A stretch of 64,000 nt of DNA from contig CM043961.1 of the NCBI GenBank assembly GCA_014529385.2, forward strand, positions 14,458,978 to 14,522,977, written 5' to 3'. Below the pieces are notes generated by a model that saw only the letters and a program-made list of their open reading frames with translations, did no database searches and had not been told where the DNA came from. The DNA comes from Adiantum capillus-veneris. Lineage: Eukaryota; Streptophyta; Polypodiopsida; Polypodiales; Pteridaceae. Every line of letters starts with the position of its first letter. Position 1 is the stretch's first letter. Both the position numbers and the translations under genes were made by a program. Positions 31,703-42,794 of this stretch are shown piece by piece.

Positions 31703-34700
31703 TCAGACCTCAGAAGACATGAAGTCCACTAGTTTGGCAACATTCATTGGTGTTTTGCAGGGTGTACGTCCTTGACTAGGAACTGGTGAGGATGGAATCT
31801 CATATTCCTCAATGGGATCAGGTATTCCTTCGTTAAACATCCTTTCCAACAAGAAGGGTGTATGCTCACTTTCTGATGTCCCGTCCTCACTCCCTTCTTG
31901 GATGATACTAGATATGGCTAACGGTCTATGGTTCATGTGGGGTGGATGAACTTGCGTGGGAAACACTGTGTCATGAATTTTTACATGCATGGGTTCTGGT
32001 TCTAGTTTCCTTTGAGTCTCCTCCACTAAACCTCTTAGATGTTTCACCTGCTTAATCTCGTCTACAGGGTTTGGGTACGTCCCAATCTTCTTTTTACGAT
32101 TCTTCCCTTTTTGCCCCTGCGGTTTATCTTGGGGGTCTTGGATTGGATTTGGAAACACTTGTGGTGTTTTCAGAGGCTCTTTATGATTTTCTCTTATTCG
32201 GTTTTCATTTGGTCCCATGTTACGGTTTTCCTTGTCGGTCTTTCCCTTTGTGGTATTGGTTCTAGTCTCCATTGTGTCGACTGAATCTGAATCATCCTCG
32301 AGGTCATTCATATACACGGGGTCATCTCCTGTTCCTATGTTTGTTTTGGAACTTGGCTTTGAATTTTCCATATTCTGCGACTTCTTCCTTCGTGTCTTCT
32401 TTTTCTTTTCTTGGATAACTGACGCGGTATCTCTCTCTTCGAGGATATGTCCTGGCCCTTGAAGCATGGACCGTGTAATCGCATAAGCAGGTGCGACGGG
32501 TGGTATTGGTGATGTCACAGTAGCAATTTCGACCAAATTCAGGGGTGTGATTTTAGGCGCATTTGGGTTATAGGGGCATTGGGCAATCAAATGATCTATG
32601 CCACAACGATTACATGTGAGTATTGGCATTGCAAACTTGCTCCCTTGATTCATTTGCATCTGTGCAGCATTCTTTTGCAGCCTAATAGGGCACTCCGCTA
32701 CTCGATGTGGTCCCCCACACTCGTAGCATTGAAGAGGTGGCCTCCTAGCCTGGGTGTTGATATTTTGACCTCTGGATGCGAGAGCAGCAGCTTGATAAAC
32801 CGGCTTGACTTGTCCCCAACAATCTTCCATGTAGTATATAGGACATTCTTCCAATGTATCAAGTCCGTAGGCAATACTAGTGTCTATTTCCTCCTCACAA
32901 CCATCTGCATAAGCATTAGATGGCTCGCAACCCACTTGGTTCATAAGGGCGACTCTTGGATGCGGGGGCTGCGGTCCTAGCACAGGAGGTGGTAACGGTG
33001 TAGCTTGTACAACATTTTGAGATCTAGGGACCATGTGTTGCGGTAGTTGCTCAACAGGTGGAGTAGGCATCAATACAGGAGCTCGAGGCGCATCCGTCCA
33101 GGCTACAAGTGGTCTATTTGCCATCATACGTTTGATCATTAAACAATCCTTAGCTTGGTGACCATACCTACCACATGCGTTGCAAGTTCCATTAAATTTT
33201 AATCTAAACGTAGGGCACTCACTAGTGCTATGTGGACCTAAGCAAATGGAACACCATTGTTGCTCCCTTCTTGGATACATGTGACTATTTTGAGGGGGTC
33301 GATTATCCTTAAGAGACTCTTGGATTGCCTTGGTGAGGTCTGTCAAGAATGTCTCAAATGCCTTTGGCTCATTGGCAATGGGCTTTGCAGTCATGGGTTC
33401 ATACTCAATGGCTTGTGAGCTAGTGGATCTCGTGTCAGTAGACACCCTCATGCCTGCTATCATCAAGTTGTCCTCTAATTGGATTGCATTGGCAGTGACA
33501 TCTTCCCAGGTTGTGATACCTCTAATCACTAGTCCATTATAGATTCCTTCATTCCTCAACCCTCGAATGAATCGATCAAGCAGTTGGTTATTGTTGAAGC
33601 GCTCATTTACAGGGCAGCGAGAGTTTAAGTGCTTTAGACGACTAATGAAGTCCCTTACTGACTCTCCTTCCTTACGTTCGGCCTTCTGTAGCTGAGATGC
33701 TACACCCCAAAGCACACCTTCTCGTATGTACTCCTTTAGAAACAACCTTCGAAGGGTAGGGTAGATTGTTTTCTCGTCCACCCTTAGGGTCCTATACCAA
33801 TCTCCAGCCTTCCCACTTAATGTCAAGCTTAAGGCATTGCACTTATGTAGTTCATTGCGTTCCCCTAAGGAATCACATACTTGTTCAAACACTTCAATGT
33901 GTTTTCTAGCATCTTCGTCCCCATTGAATTTTTGCGTGAGTTTGGCAATTTGTACTGCCTTACTTCTAGGCTCTCTATCAGATGCATGAAGCATATTTTC
34001 CGCAATAGATCGACCTATGGTTTGAGCAAACGCTGCCAAGTCACCTATGTGAGGAGGCAGGGCCGGTGGAGGTACTCTTGGAATCATATGTGGGAGAGGA
34101 ACGGGTACCGGTCTTGGCATATGTGTGGATGATGCAGGATATGGAACATAACCGGGCATAGGTCCACTCGGATAAGAGCTAGGGAGCGGCACTCGAGGAG
34201 CATAAGCAAGTGGTACAATTGGAGGTGTGGGGGCCATGTGTGCATAAGGGGCTAGAGGCACATATGGTCGAGGCCCCATATTAGGTACTACGACACTAGG
34301 TAGTGGCACTACGCTAACCGTAGATGTCATCGGTACATTCTCTGTCAGGCTTATCCCTGGAGTGAGCACTGGGTTTTCCTTAATAGAGGGTTGAGCCAAG
34401 TTAGGGAAGCTAAAGTTTTCGCTCGGAGGCTCAGATTGCATAGAGACCCCAGGTGAAATGACGTAAGATGGGTCCATGGGGCTCATTAGAGGAGTCTCCA
34501 TTTGTGATAGAGTAGGCTGTTGAGCCTTGCTCGTATCCAGAAATCTCATGGGGCCAGTTGAGAGTATATTTACCCCTCGGTTTTGCCTTTCTGATTGAAT
34601 AATGCCATGGATAACATTACAGATCATTTTCTGTTGATCTTCGATGCTCGTGGCACTAGAGGTGGATTGTACAATCTCTATCCATCCTACATGGTAGGCG

Positions 34701-34768
34701 TGGCCAGAGTGTAGATCCGTCAACACCTCAGTGTGGAGGTCGTATGTCCAATGATCATTAATGAACAA
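31703..34768 (-). CDS. Element B gag with four zinc knuckles
   Basis: An open frame of about 1021 codons. The first listed codon is TTG and the frame is open further upstream to about 34850, so the start is uncertain. Order: a variable N-terminus, a long proline-rich part (about residues 130-260), a Ty3/gypsy capsid-like domain (about 280-440: IEVFEQVCDSLGERNELHK, GKAGDWYRTL, VRDFISRLKHLN, DRFIRGLRNEGIY), then knuckles CSICLGPHSTSEC, CNACGRYGHQAKDC, CYECGGPHRVAEC and CNRCGIDHLIAQC. Three are CX2CX3HX4C, one residue shorter than the canonical CX2CX4HX4C. A basic region (EKKKKTRRKKS) and an acidic tail follow. It is intact and should still make particles if expressed. Confidence 0.85.
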   Translation of the reverse strand: MFINDHWTYDLHTEVLTDLHSGHAYHVGWIEIVQSTSSATSIEDQQKMICNVIHGIIQSERQNRGVNILSTGPMRFLDTSKAQQPTLSQMETPLMSPMDPSYVISPGVSMQSEPPSENFSFPNLAQPSIKENPVLTPGISLTENVPMTSTVSVVPLPSVVVPNMGPRPYVPLAPYAHMAPTPPIVPLAYAPRVPLPSSYPSGPMPGYVPYPASSTHMPRPVPVPLPHMIPRVPPPALPPHIGDLAAFAQTIGRSIAENMLHASDREPRSKAVQIAKLTQKFNGDEDARKHIEVFEQVCDSLGERNELHKCNALSLTLSGKAGDWYRTLRVDEKTIYPTLRRLFLKEYIREGVLWGVASQLQKAERKEGESVRDFISRLKHLNSRCPVNERFNNNQLLDRFIRGLRNEGIYNGLVIRGITTWEDVTANAIQLEDNLMIAGMRVSTDTRSTSSQAIEYEPMTAKPIANEPKAFETFLTDLTKAIQESLKDNRPPQNSHMYPRREQQWCSICLGPHSTSECPTFRLKFNGTCNACGRYGHQAKDCLMIKRMMANRPLVAWTDAPRAPVLMPTPPVEQLPQHMVPRSQNVVQATPLPPPVLGPQPPHPRVALMNQVGCEPSNAYADGCEEEIDTSIAYGLDTLEECPIYYMEDCWGQVKPVYQAAALASRGQNINTQARRPPLQCYECGGPHRVAECPIRLQKNAAQMQMNQGSKFAMPILTCNRCGIDHLIAQCPYNPNAPKITPLNLVEIATVTSPIPPVAPAYAITRSMLQGPGHILEERDTASVIQEKKKKTRRKKSQNMENSKPSSKTNIGTGDDPVYMNDLEDDSDSVDTMETRTNTTKGKTDKENRNMGPNENRIRENHKEPLKTPQVFPNPIQDPQDKPQGQKGKNRKKKIGTYPNPVDEIKQVKHLRGLVEETQRKLEPEPMHVKIHDTVFPTQVHPPHMNHRPLAISSIIQEGSEDGTSESEHTPFLLERMFNEGIPDPIEEYEIPSSPVPSQGRTPCKTPMNVAKLVDFMSSEV

Positions 34769-34983
34769 TCCTTCTAGAGTCGACGTGTTAACGGTTTCTT
34801 GTGAGGTAGAAGCAATGTTGCTCCCCGTGGTTTTACTGAAGGAGGCAGCTCAATAGGGCCTTCTTGGTAAGAAGTTGGTAGGATATCCACATGGACACTC
34901 TTTGGGGGTGTGGGGTCCACGTGCGATGTGAAAGGAGATTCCACTTCCCCACCCCCTTCGCGTGCTTCATCTGCATCAGGTTC

Positions 34984-35277
34984 CTAGCGAGTAGCTCTAC
35001 CTAATGTTTCCATGAAACGGCTAAACATACTAGTCCTAGGCTGTGGAGCTTCGGGAGGTGCATGGCCTTCTCTCTCAGTGTTTTGGGTAGGGTATGCTTC
35101 CATGATTTCTGAGTCGGAGGAGGAATCACTAGCGGCTATTTTAGGGTCGTGGGTGGTGCTACCTTGTGTCCCCGCTGAGGGTCTAGAGCTTATCGTGGAT
35201 GGGTAATGGGTGTCCGTATGAACAGAGGCACCCTCAATATGCTCGTGTTCTAGCACCCGCCCAGAGCGTAAGTGCAT
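34984..35277 (-). CDS. Element B LRSGR leader ORF, possibly the broken N-terminus of gag
   Basis: A 97-codon frame from the ATG at 35277 starts MHLRSGRVLEHEHIEGASVH and ends at a TAG (34984). The same frame stays open for about 70 more codons to a second TAG near 34778, close to where the gag frame takes over in another phase. This suggests an originally continuous gag with an LRSGR start, as in the ORF at 1-1011. The first stop is one C-to-T change from CAG. Confidence 0.6.
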   Translation of the reverse strand: MHLRSGRVLEHEHIEGASVHTDTHYPSTISSRPSAGTQGSTTHDPKIAASDSSSDSEIMEAYPTQNTEREGHAPPEAPQPRTSMFSRFMETLGRATR

Positions 35278-36227
35278 GTGCTTTTGATACCCTAAGGTGT
35301 CAAAAAGCTGCTCTAGGAGGCCTTGTGACTAGTTTTTAGCGTGTTTTTTGTTTGTTTTTTTTGCTAGATTTTTTAGAGCGTGTCGTGGAATGGGCCGTGT
35401 GATAGCTCGAAACGAGCGTATCGGTCAGAGGGTCGTGCCGTGCTTTACAGCCCTCCGTTTGGTCACTCTATGCTCTCGGAATCCCTAAAACTGTCAATTT
35501 CCAGTAGGGAACTAGGCCCAAACTAGAAAGTCTAAGGGTGCAAGTGGGAAGAGAAAGGAGGAGAGTGGAGGACTTGTCCCACATGCTCTCATTCTCTCTT
35601 GAGGGAGTAGGCTATATATATAAGAGTGAGTCTATTATATATCATAAGACTGAGGCCTGAGGTCTGGGCCTGGGCCTGGGCCTGGGCTTGGGCCTGGGAA
35701 ACCGATCCCGATCTATCTTTTATACAAACCAACCCGTCCGTTTTAAGAGTCACGTTTTTTATTTTCTAAAAATTTAGCCGCTCGCTCGCGTTTTTGATTT
35801 CCGAATTTTTTTTATTTATTTTTTTTCAATTTTTTTTTTTTATTTTTTTTTTTGGAGAAAAAATAAAAAACATTTTTTTTCTTTTTTGTGCAGAAAATAC
35901 AGAAATTGAAAACGCAGGTATGCAAAAAATGCAGAAATTGCAGAAAATTGCAGAAAAAACGCAGAAATTGCAAAAAATAAAGAAATTGCAGAAAATTAAA
36001 AAAACGCAGAAATGCAGAAAATTGCAGAGATTGAAAACGCCGAACTTGAAAATGCAGAAATTGCGGAAATTGAAAAAACGCAGACAAAAGCAGAAATTGA
36101 AACTTGACAGCAATTGCAGAAAACGCAAAAAACAGAAATCTCCACACACTCCTTCCCTGCCTTTCCTATGATAGAAATTGCACCACAAGGAAGCGTAAAG
36201 TGCTAACCGAGCTTAGTGTAGGGCATA
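35278..36227 (-). repeat. Element B leader with CAGAAATTG minisatellite
   Basis: 35889-36135 is a degenerate array of CAGAAATTG/GCAGAAA units, 9-12 bp each and more than 15 copies. Long A/T runs lie at 35800-35890. Six GGGCCT units lie at 35665-35698. There is no ORF. Confidence 0.75.
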
Positions 36228-36245
36228 TCCCCGGCAGCGGCGCCA
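36228..36245 (-). promoter_or_regulatory. Primer-binding site of element B, tRNA-Asp-like
   Basis: The minus strand reads TGGCGCCGCTGCCGGGGA, one change from the Athila/Tat tRNA-Asp site. Confidence 0.9.
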
Positions 36246-36249
36246 AAAA

Positions 36250-36498
36250 TGTGCGCTCCTTGCCGCACTGTCGAAGCAAGGGACTTGCCAATACACCGTG
36301 TGCGAGCCACAAACGGCTCCAAGCACACAACAAGCCTAAACTAGCAAGCTCAAGAAAACAAAGGGTGTGTCACTCACCGCTCTACGCTCGCCTTCGTGGT
36401 GGATTCCTCGCCGCGATGAAGAAGAAGCTGCAGTCGTGCCCGCTCAATCGTTTCGCCGCCGTCGTGCCTTCGTAATGCTCGATCGCACACACACTCTC

Positions 36499-36531
<33 letters not shown>

Positions 36532-36824
36532 AGGAGGTGAAGAAGAAGAAGATGGAGATGGAGCAAGAGCACTCTTCAATTGCACAAATGAGAGAATGAG
36601 TAAAAATTAGGTTTAGTTGGCTTTTATAGGAGCTCACCCCATTCACACTTGGGCGCCCATGCTTAGCCAACTAACCCCTTGAATGTCCAAGTTAAAGTGC
36701 GCCTCTCATCGACGATCACTCTACCTTTCCCTATTGGTCCGACAAGCCCGGTACCTGACTCTATCGAATACATAATACACGTCCGTCGTAGGTGATGGGT
36801 GTCCGTGTGCCGTGAGGGTTAACA
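36250..36824 (-). repeat. 5' LTR of element B
   Basis: Near-identical to 27925-28502; a minus-strand TATA (CTATAAAAGCC) lies near 36625. The target copy CCTAC follows on the plus strand. Confidence 0.95.
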
Positions 36825-36918
36825 CCTACTGTCTGCCCGTCACCCGTGGCTTAGAAGTGGAATGAACTCGCATTAGAGGTTCGCCTCCCATCCCAAGAAT
36901 ATGCTCGTGGCCCCAAAG

Positions 36919-37775
36919 CTTATAGCCCTGTCACCCTCTCCATCTCGTTCCCTCTCCATCTCCCTCTTTCCCTCCCTATCTCCCTCAGTTGCGAGTAAAA
37001 AAAGTGAGCGCTAGTGAGGGAGATAGGGAGGGAAAGAGGGAGATGGAGAGGGAACAAGATGGAGAGGGTGAGAGAGCATATGTTCAAAGGCTAATGATAA
37101 TAACAAAAAAAACTAAAAAAGTCAAAAAAAAAACACACACACCATGCCTTTATATAGCTGCCTTCCACCCTCCCTCTCCATTTCTAAAAGCATCAATGAG
37201 CGCTAGCGCTTGATTTTTTAGTTTAAAAGCTCCTCTCCCCTCATCTCTCATGTGCAGATTCAAAAATGCCTCTCCCCTCATCTCTCTTAAGTGCTAGCGC
37301 TTCGTTTTTTGTTGAGAAAGCTACTCTCCAACCTCTCTCTGGCAATGAGCACTAGTGCTAGCGTTTTTTTAAAATCTCTCTCACTATCTCTCTCTATTTC
37401 TCTCTCATGCACAATCCAATCTGAGTGCTAGCGCTCACTGGCTTTACTCGCAAGAAAGGTAGATAGGGAGAGAAAGAAGGAGATGGAGAGGGTGAGAGAG
37501 CATACCTTCAAAGGCTTAATGATCCCCCCTCTCCCCTAATCTCTCTTAAGCACTACCGCTTGGCGGTTGTTTTTAAAAAGCTACTCTCCAAACCTCTCTT
37601 TGCCAAAGAGCACTAGCGCTTGCCTTTTTTGAAGCAATCACTCTCTCTCCCTCCCTCCATCTCGCTCTCTCTCTCACTTGGTTTTGTTGCAAGTGAGTGC
37701 TAGTGCTCAAATTGAAAGAGACCGAGATGGAGGGAGGGTGAGAGAGAGGGAGAGACAGTGATAACTAATAAGCTT
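36919..37775. repeat. Hairpin module with eight AGCGCTAGCGCT-type palindromes, left copy
   Basis: Palindromes of the type A(G/A)(C/T)(G/A)CTAG(C/T)GCT lie near 37004, 37199, 37289, 37347, 37423, 37549, 37609 and 37695. Several sit between a pyrimidine tract and its purine mirror. The strongest hairpin has arms of about 50 bp (36937-36986 with 37015-37070; CCCTCTCCATCTC pairs GAGATGGAGAGGG). Outer ends share AAGCTTAT and CTGTC..CTCTCC in inverted order, so it may be a foldback element. No coding. Confidence 0.75.
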
Positions 37776-37929
37776 GAAATATATTCCAATTTCCTACAGC
37801 TCATCTCAACACTGCCTACTCCTCCTCGTTCCTCTACAAACTATGGCACCCTTGTTAGTTCCTGCTTTAGTGTTGCTCCCCGCCGAGATGCGTTTAGTAT
37901 GGAGCCTGATTTACCCCTTGTAATTTTTT

Positions 37930-38834
37930 GTATTAAAAACGCACATTTGTAAGGCCCCTGTTATGAGGAGAAGCCATTGTCTATGAACAAAAATCACTCG
38001 CCGGCAACCAAAATTTTCACGGTCAGGATATTATGGCCGAAAAGTGGTCAAAAAACGGCCGATCATTTGGCTAGTGGCCGGTAGTCAATAGCCGGTGGCC
38101 GGTGGCTGAAAGTCAATGATCGGTGGTCAAAAGTCAATGGCTGGTGGTCAAAAGTCAATGACCAGTGGACGAATTCAAAGGCGAACTTGTCTTCTCAAGG
38201 GCGGACACACATGGGCACATTGGAGAGTCCATGTCGGACTTGTCAACACAAGGGAGACTATTGGCAAGAACTACCAACGCTGGAAGATGCAGATTGAAGA
38301 CCATCTCTACTAGAAGGACCTTTATTTTCCACTAGGCGGTCTTGCAAAGTAGCCTGCAACAATGGCAAATGAAGCATGGATTGTCCTTGATCTAAAGGCA
38401 TTAGAAACAATCCCACTAAGCTTGGCGTCAATGGTGGCCTTCAATGTTTTGGAGATGAAGACCATGGAGGACTTGATGAAGTCACTTTGATGGCCTCTAC
38501 AAGAAACCATCGATGTCCAATAAGGTATTTCGCATGAATCGCTTGTTCAATCTAAAGATGGGAGAGAATGGTTCAGTTGCAGAACACCTAAATGAATTTA
38601 ACACCAATATCAGTCAACATCAATTGGTGAAATCAATCTTGATGATGAAGTGCGAGCTCTCCGTATACTATCGTCTCTACCGGATAGTTGGGACAGCCTT
38701 GTGATGGCTGTAAGTAACTCTATCTCTGGTACAAATACTCTTAAGTTTGATGATGTTGTGGGTGTTCTCCTAAGCCAAGAAATGCAAAGGAGAAGCACAG
38801 GTAAATCATCAAGTGCTACGCTGTTAGTGGAAAC
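37930..38834 (+). pseudogene. Copia Y LTR part and gag, left copy, first half
   Basis: Up to about 38260 this is LTR sequence rich in GGCCGGTGG/GTCAATG units. It then joins directly to AGAACTACCAACGCTGGAAG, so the rest of the LTR, the PBS and the gag start (about 470 bp in the right arm) are deleted. Gag continues in broken frames: NYQRWKMQIEDHLY, SLASMVAFNVLEMKTMEDL, FNLKMGENGSVAEHLNEFN, LRILSSLPDSWDSLVMAVSN and FDDVVGVLLSQEM. The reading is cut by the hAT insertion at 38834 and resumes at 45997. Confidence 0.8.
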
Positions 38835-39754
38835 CTATGTTGCATTATTCGTTATTCGAGAGACGTATAATACGCGAATAATGGGCGTATTATTCGTTTA
38901 TCTAAATTATATGGTCGTATTATATGGTGCCACATCAGCATAAACGGCTAATCATATAACTTCTTAATTTTTCGATCGAAATTATTTTCAATCAAAAATT
39001 ATAACGATCGAATATGTTAGTATATATAGCAGCACGCGACAGGCCTCACACCAGCTTTCACAGTCAGTGTTTTCCAATAATTACATAAAAATTAATTTTA
39101 TGTAATTTAACGTTCGATTTTGATGTGTAAAGATTTTCTTTCACTTCAAAATGAATATAATGAAACAAAATTATATTTTTACGTTTTGTGTAGAGCTATT
39201 CACACTGCTATGCTCTCACTCGAGTAAAAATTTAGGAAAAACATGTCCTAAAATATTGATATTCTCTTATCTTTATTTGGACTGCAAAATCTATTGTACT
39301 GTGTGAGAGCATACACTGGCATGCTCGCATTGTAGATAGATAATCGCTTAAAAATCTATGGTAAAGCGTAAGAATTTTTTGTTCGCACTTTACATAGATA
39401 CGATAATTATCAAGTATTGTAAGTGATTATCGTTTTGACATTTAAAAATGTCACTTATAGCTCTTGTGTGTATAGCAATTTATAATGATAATCATTTTAA
39501 TACTTGATTTAATTGTAATTATTGATTATCGTAATGTGTTAAAGCTACAAGCTTGCACTTTAGACAAATCGATGCAATTTATATGTAATCCAATGGTATT
39601 GTTTTTTATTATTGTATTTTTGTTTAATCATTGTTTTTAATTATTTTAATTTCGTTCAATCATTGTTAGTTAAATTAATTTAATGTTTTAATTGATTTTG
39701 ATTATGAAAATGATCATTGACTTTGTTTTTACTAGAAAATTACTTTTGTGCATC

Positions 39755-41679
39755 ATGGTGAAAGGACAAGAGTGGAGTTATGTGCATGAGTTGAAAGCTG
39801 AGAGAAATACATCTCGACTGAAATGTAAATCTTGTGGCCACGAGTTAAGTGGTAATGCAACCAGAATTAAAGAGCATTTATTTAAAGTCCCTGGCAATGT
39901 TGAAAAGTGCGGGGTACCACCAAAAGATATTCATGAAAAATTTTCCATGTATTCTCGCAAATTAGAGTTGATTCTTGCAGCTAAACATAAAGGTGATGTT
40001 TCTAAAGATATTCATGCGAATATTAAACCATCTGTATGCAATGCGGCAACAGAAGAGGTGTGTACCACTCAAGTAAACGATCAAAGTTCTCAATTGAACC
40101 CTCTTCATGGACATGCTTCTACATCAGGAGGAGTTCCTAGCACAAGCAAATCTGGCAGAGCGTCATCCAATGGACAGACAATGCCTGAAGCATTAGGTAA
40201 ACAATGGTTGCTTGAGTTGCATTCAAAATGGACACAAGCATTTGTTGCGTGTGGCATATTGTTCAATGCTATGCGCAATCCAATATTTCAAGATGCTTTG
40301 ATGAGTACAGCCAAAAAAGGATTTGTGCTTCCTGACTATAACAAGATGCGAACTGAATATCTTGATAAAGTCAAAGACAGTACTAAATCCATTCTCAAAC
40401 GCACAGTTCTAGAGTTTGTTCCAGCATATGAATGCACCATAGCATTGGATGGATGGACTAACTGTCAGAAAAAACCTTTAATCAATGTAATGCTTCCTAG
40501 AGGGGCTATGTTCGTGGAAGCAATTGACAGCTCATTGAAAGAGAAGACTATCACCTACCTAGTAGGGGTGTATGAGCGTGCAATTGCAAAGGCAGGTGGA
40601 CCAAAGAATATGACTGCTATTGTCACAGATAATGCAGCCAACTACAAAGGAGCCGGAAGAGCTATTCAAGTCGTATCCAGAGATTTCTTGGGTACCATGT
40701 GTAGCTCACACTTTAAATTTTCTTTTAAAATATATTGGTAAAATGGCATGTGTGAAGCAAACTTTATTGGATGCAAATCATGTGGTGAAATTCATTAGAG
40801 AGCATTAATTTTCGTATGCTCTTTTTCAAACCAAGTCACCAAATAAAGCTTTGCAAATATTTTGCGCGACAAGGTTTGCTACGGCATACTATGTTCTTGC
40901 TGCTTTGCAAGAGTTGAAGCCTGCATTGATGGAAACCTTAGCAGACAGAAGATGGGATGGATGGCTCAACAAGTATCCAAATTATCAGGAAGCATGTGGT
41001 CGATGTGCGCAAATAGTAAACTTGCCAGTCTTTTGGCGTAATGTAGAAAGAATAGTAATTGTGTCAAAGCCATTTGTAGATCTTTTGAGAGCAGTTAACA
41101 CAGATTCTTTTATTTTTGGTCAGGTCTACTGGTATACGTCAGACGCTATTAGGATCCAATACAACAGTGTGCTCCCAACTCTTAGAGCACGAAGATGGAA
41201 AAACAGCTTTCCATCAGCGAGTAGATTATGCCACCATAACTGGTATGTTTCAGGATCTGTGGCATATAGATGCCATTGGCAAAAAAATTTTACCTTTATG
41301 GTGGAAGGAGTATGGTGGAGAGAAAGTGGAGTTGCAATACATTGCAGTTAGAGTTTTATCAGTAGCTGCATCAAGTGGAAGTTGTGAGAGAAACTGGTCA
41401 GCATTCGACTTTGTGCACACTAAAAAGCGAAATAGACTTCATACTAAACGGGTTGTTGATTTGGTGTATGTTTTTTGCAATATGAGAATTATTTATAAGC
41501 CTCAAAACATTGCAACTAGAGCCGCTCAAAAGCAATATGGAGTCTTCCAAACGCATGAAGCTATTTCTACAGAAGTTGATGATGATAATGATATGGAATG
41601 GGAGATAGTTTCAGAATGCTCACATATGGACGAAGTAGATGATATGGTTGCAGTTTTTGAACATGGAGATGATTTGTGA
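39755..41679 (+). pseudogene. hAT transposase, frameshifted
   Basis: It starts at the ATG at 39755 (MVKGQEWSYVHELKAERN). A BED-type zinc finger follows (CKSCGHELSG, IKEHLFKVPGNVEKC), then the DUF659-like catalytic core with ALDGWTNCQ and IVTDNAANYKGAGRAIQ. The frame changes near 40665 (PEISWVPCVAHTLNFLLKYI continues), meets a TAA at 40806, reopens (ATRFATAYYVLAALQELKP) and shifts again near 41120. The C-terminal hAT dimerisation region is present (LPLWWKEYGGE, LSVAASSGSCERNWSAFDFV, NRLHTKRVVDLVYV), then an acidic tail. The middle seems shortened. It binds the ends and moves the element in family members; this copy is dead. Confidence 0.9.
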
Positions 41680-41760
41680 GAGTACCATTGTAATACTTAC
41701 TCAACAAGTTTTTGTATATGATGAAAGAAAGTGTTATCTCGTTGTCGTTCACATCAAAAC

Positions 41761-41867
<107 letters not shown>

Positions 41868-42032
41868 ACGCACATATTCACTCACACTCAAATATAAACT
41901 TCCGATAATATCTTGTCGAATAAAAATTACATAAAGTCGATGTAGGTTTGAAATTACAACAAGGTTCTGGGAGATTACTCAATCGAAAAGAGTTTGATAT
42001 AATTTTGAGATTACAAAAAGCTTCTGAGTGAC

Positions 42033-42794
42033 TTATGAGTTTGATAGATTTGCTATAAGTTTGTCAATGGTAAAATCTGTAATTCCTAGCTCAGGGGATG
42101 GTTGAGAAATATCTTTATGTGAAGTGGTAGTATCATCTGGCAAAGGTCCATACAATGATTCATATCGTTGAAGCTTTGCTTGTGCATCACTTAACTCTAT
42201 TCCAAGCTCAAGAATACGGCCATGAAGCATGTCTGGTGTTTCTCCTTGGCTGGCAAGGTATTGTCCTTGGCTGGCTAATTCAATCAGTGTTTCTGACTCT
42301 TCAGGAAGTAAAACAATAGGACGCTTGCGAGGAGGAATTGGATTATTTGCATTGCGTGCTGCCACCTTTTTTGCAATGCGTCCACGTCCAACGCCAACGG
42401 TGCCTGGACAATCTGACCAATCCACTCTCTTCAGCAAAACATATCAAACATAGCATTGCTGGATAAAGTAAATTGCTACTTGGTTGTTGTTTGGTAGGCA
42501 TCTCTTTTGTCGTATAAACCTTTGCAACAATACACGTGCCAGTCCTTTATGTTGCAAATCAGATAGCTTTAACGGAGCTGTATCTTTTGCATTTCCACTT
42601 ATTTGAAATAGTTGATGGCGTACAAAGTGATTAGGAAAAATCTTTTTGCACTCTTTAAGGGTTAATGGTTCGCCCTGCAGCTCAGATTCATCTTCTTCGA
42701 TGTTGGCAATAGTAGAAAGATCTGCTTGTCCACATCTAACTTGTTCTTCTTTAAAAATTTCCTGAGCTTCAGCGTGGTTGAGTTCTTCTTCCAT
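42033..42794 (-). pseudogene. Unknown protein carried by the hAT element
   Basis: A single minus frame from the ATG at 42794 (MEEELNHAEAQEIFKEEQVR) to a stop at 42033, 254 codons, has one internal TGA near 42442 (after CYV, before YVLLKRVDWSD). The first half is acidic, then QLFQISGNAKDTAPLKLSDL and LARVLLQRFIRQKRC. The second half has GRGRIAKKVAARN and PPRKRPIVLLPEE (basic, perhaps nuclear) and a short helical stretch (ELSDAQAKLQRYESLYG). The sequence before the ATG ends CAGATATGG, as does the kinase start at 44364. Not recognised. The TGA is one C-to-T change from CGA. Confidence 0.5.

Larger units (their letters stand above)
27925..36824 (-). mobile_element. Element B: full-length gag-protease LTR element without pol
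   Basis: LTRs at 36250-36824 (5') and 27925-28502 (3') differ by about five substitutions, one single-base indel and repeat-length changes. The target duplication CCTAC is at 27920-27924 and 36825-36829, and the right arm keeps the empty site near 61515-61530 (CAGACAGTAGGTCACC). In order: PBS, leader with minisatellite, LRSGR ORF, gag, protease with WVPK repeats, internal PPT, 1.6-kb spacer, PPT, LTR. No reverse transcriptase or integrase frame is present, so movement must rely on another element's enzymes. Confidence 0.95.

Noticed and set aside
32039-32462. Plus-strand ORFs opposite element B gag and protease (also 31182, 32579, 33881)
   Set aside because: They are open only because the opposite strand is a long coding frame; no recognisable content.
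35794-36188. Lysine/glutamine-rich or phenylalanine-rich proteins in both strands
   Set aside because: Translation of the A/T runs and the CAGAAATTG minisatellite in the element B leader.
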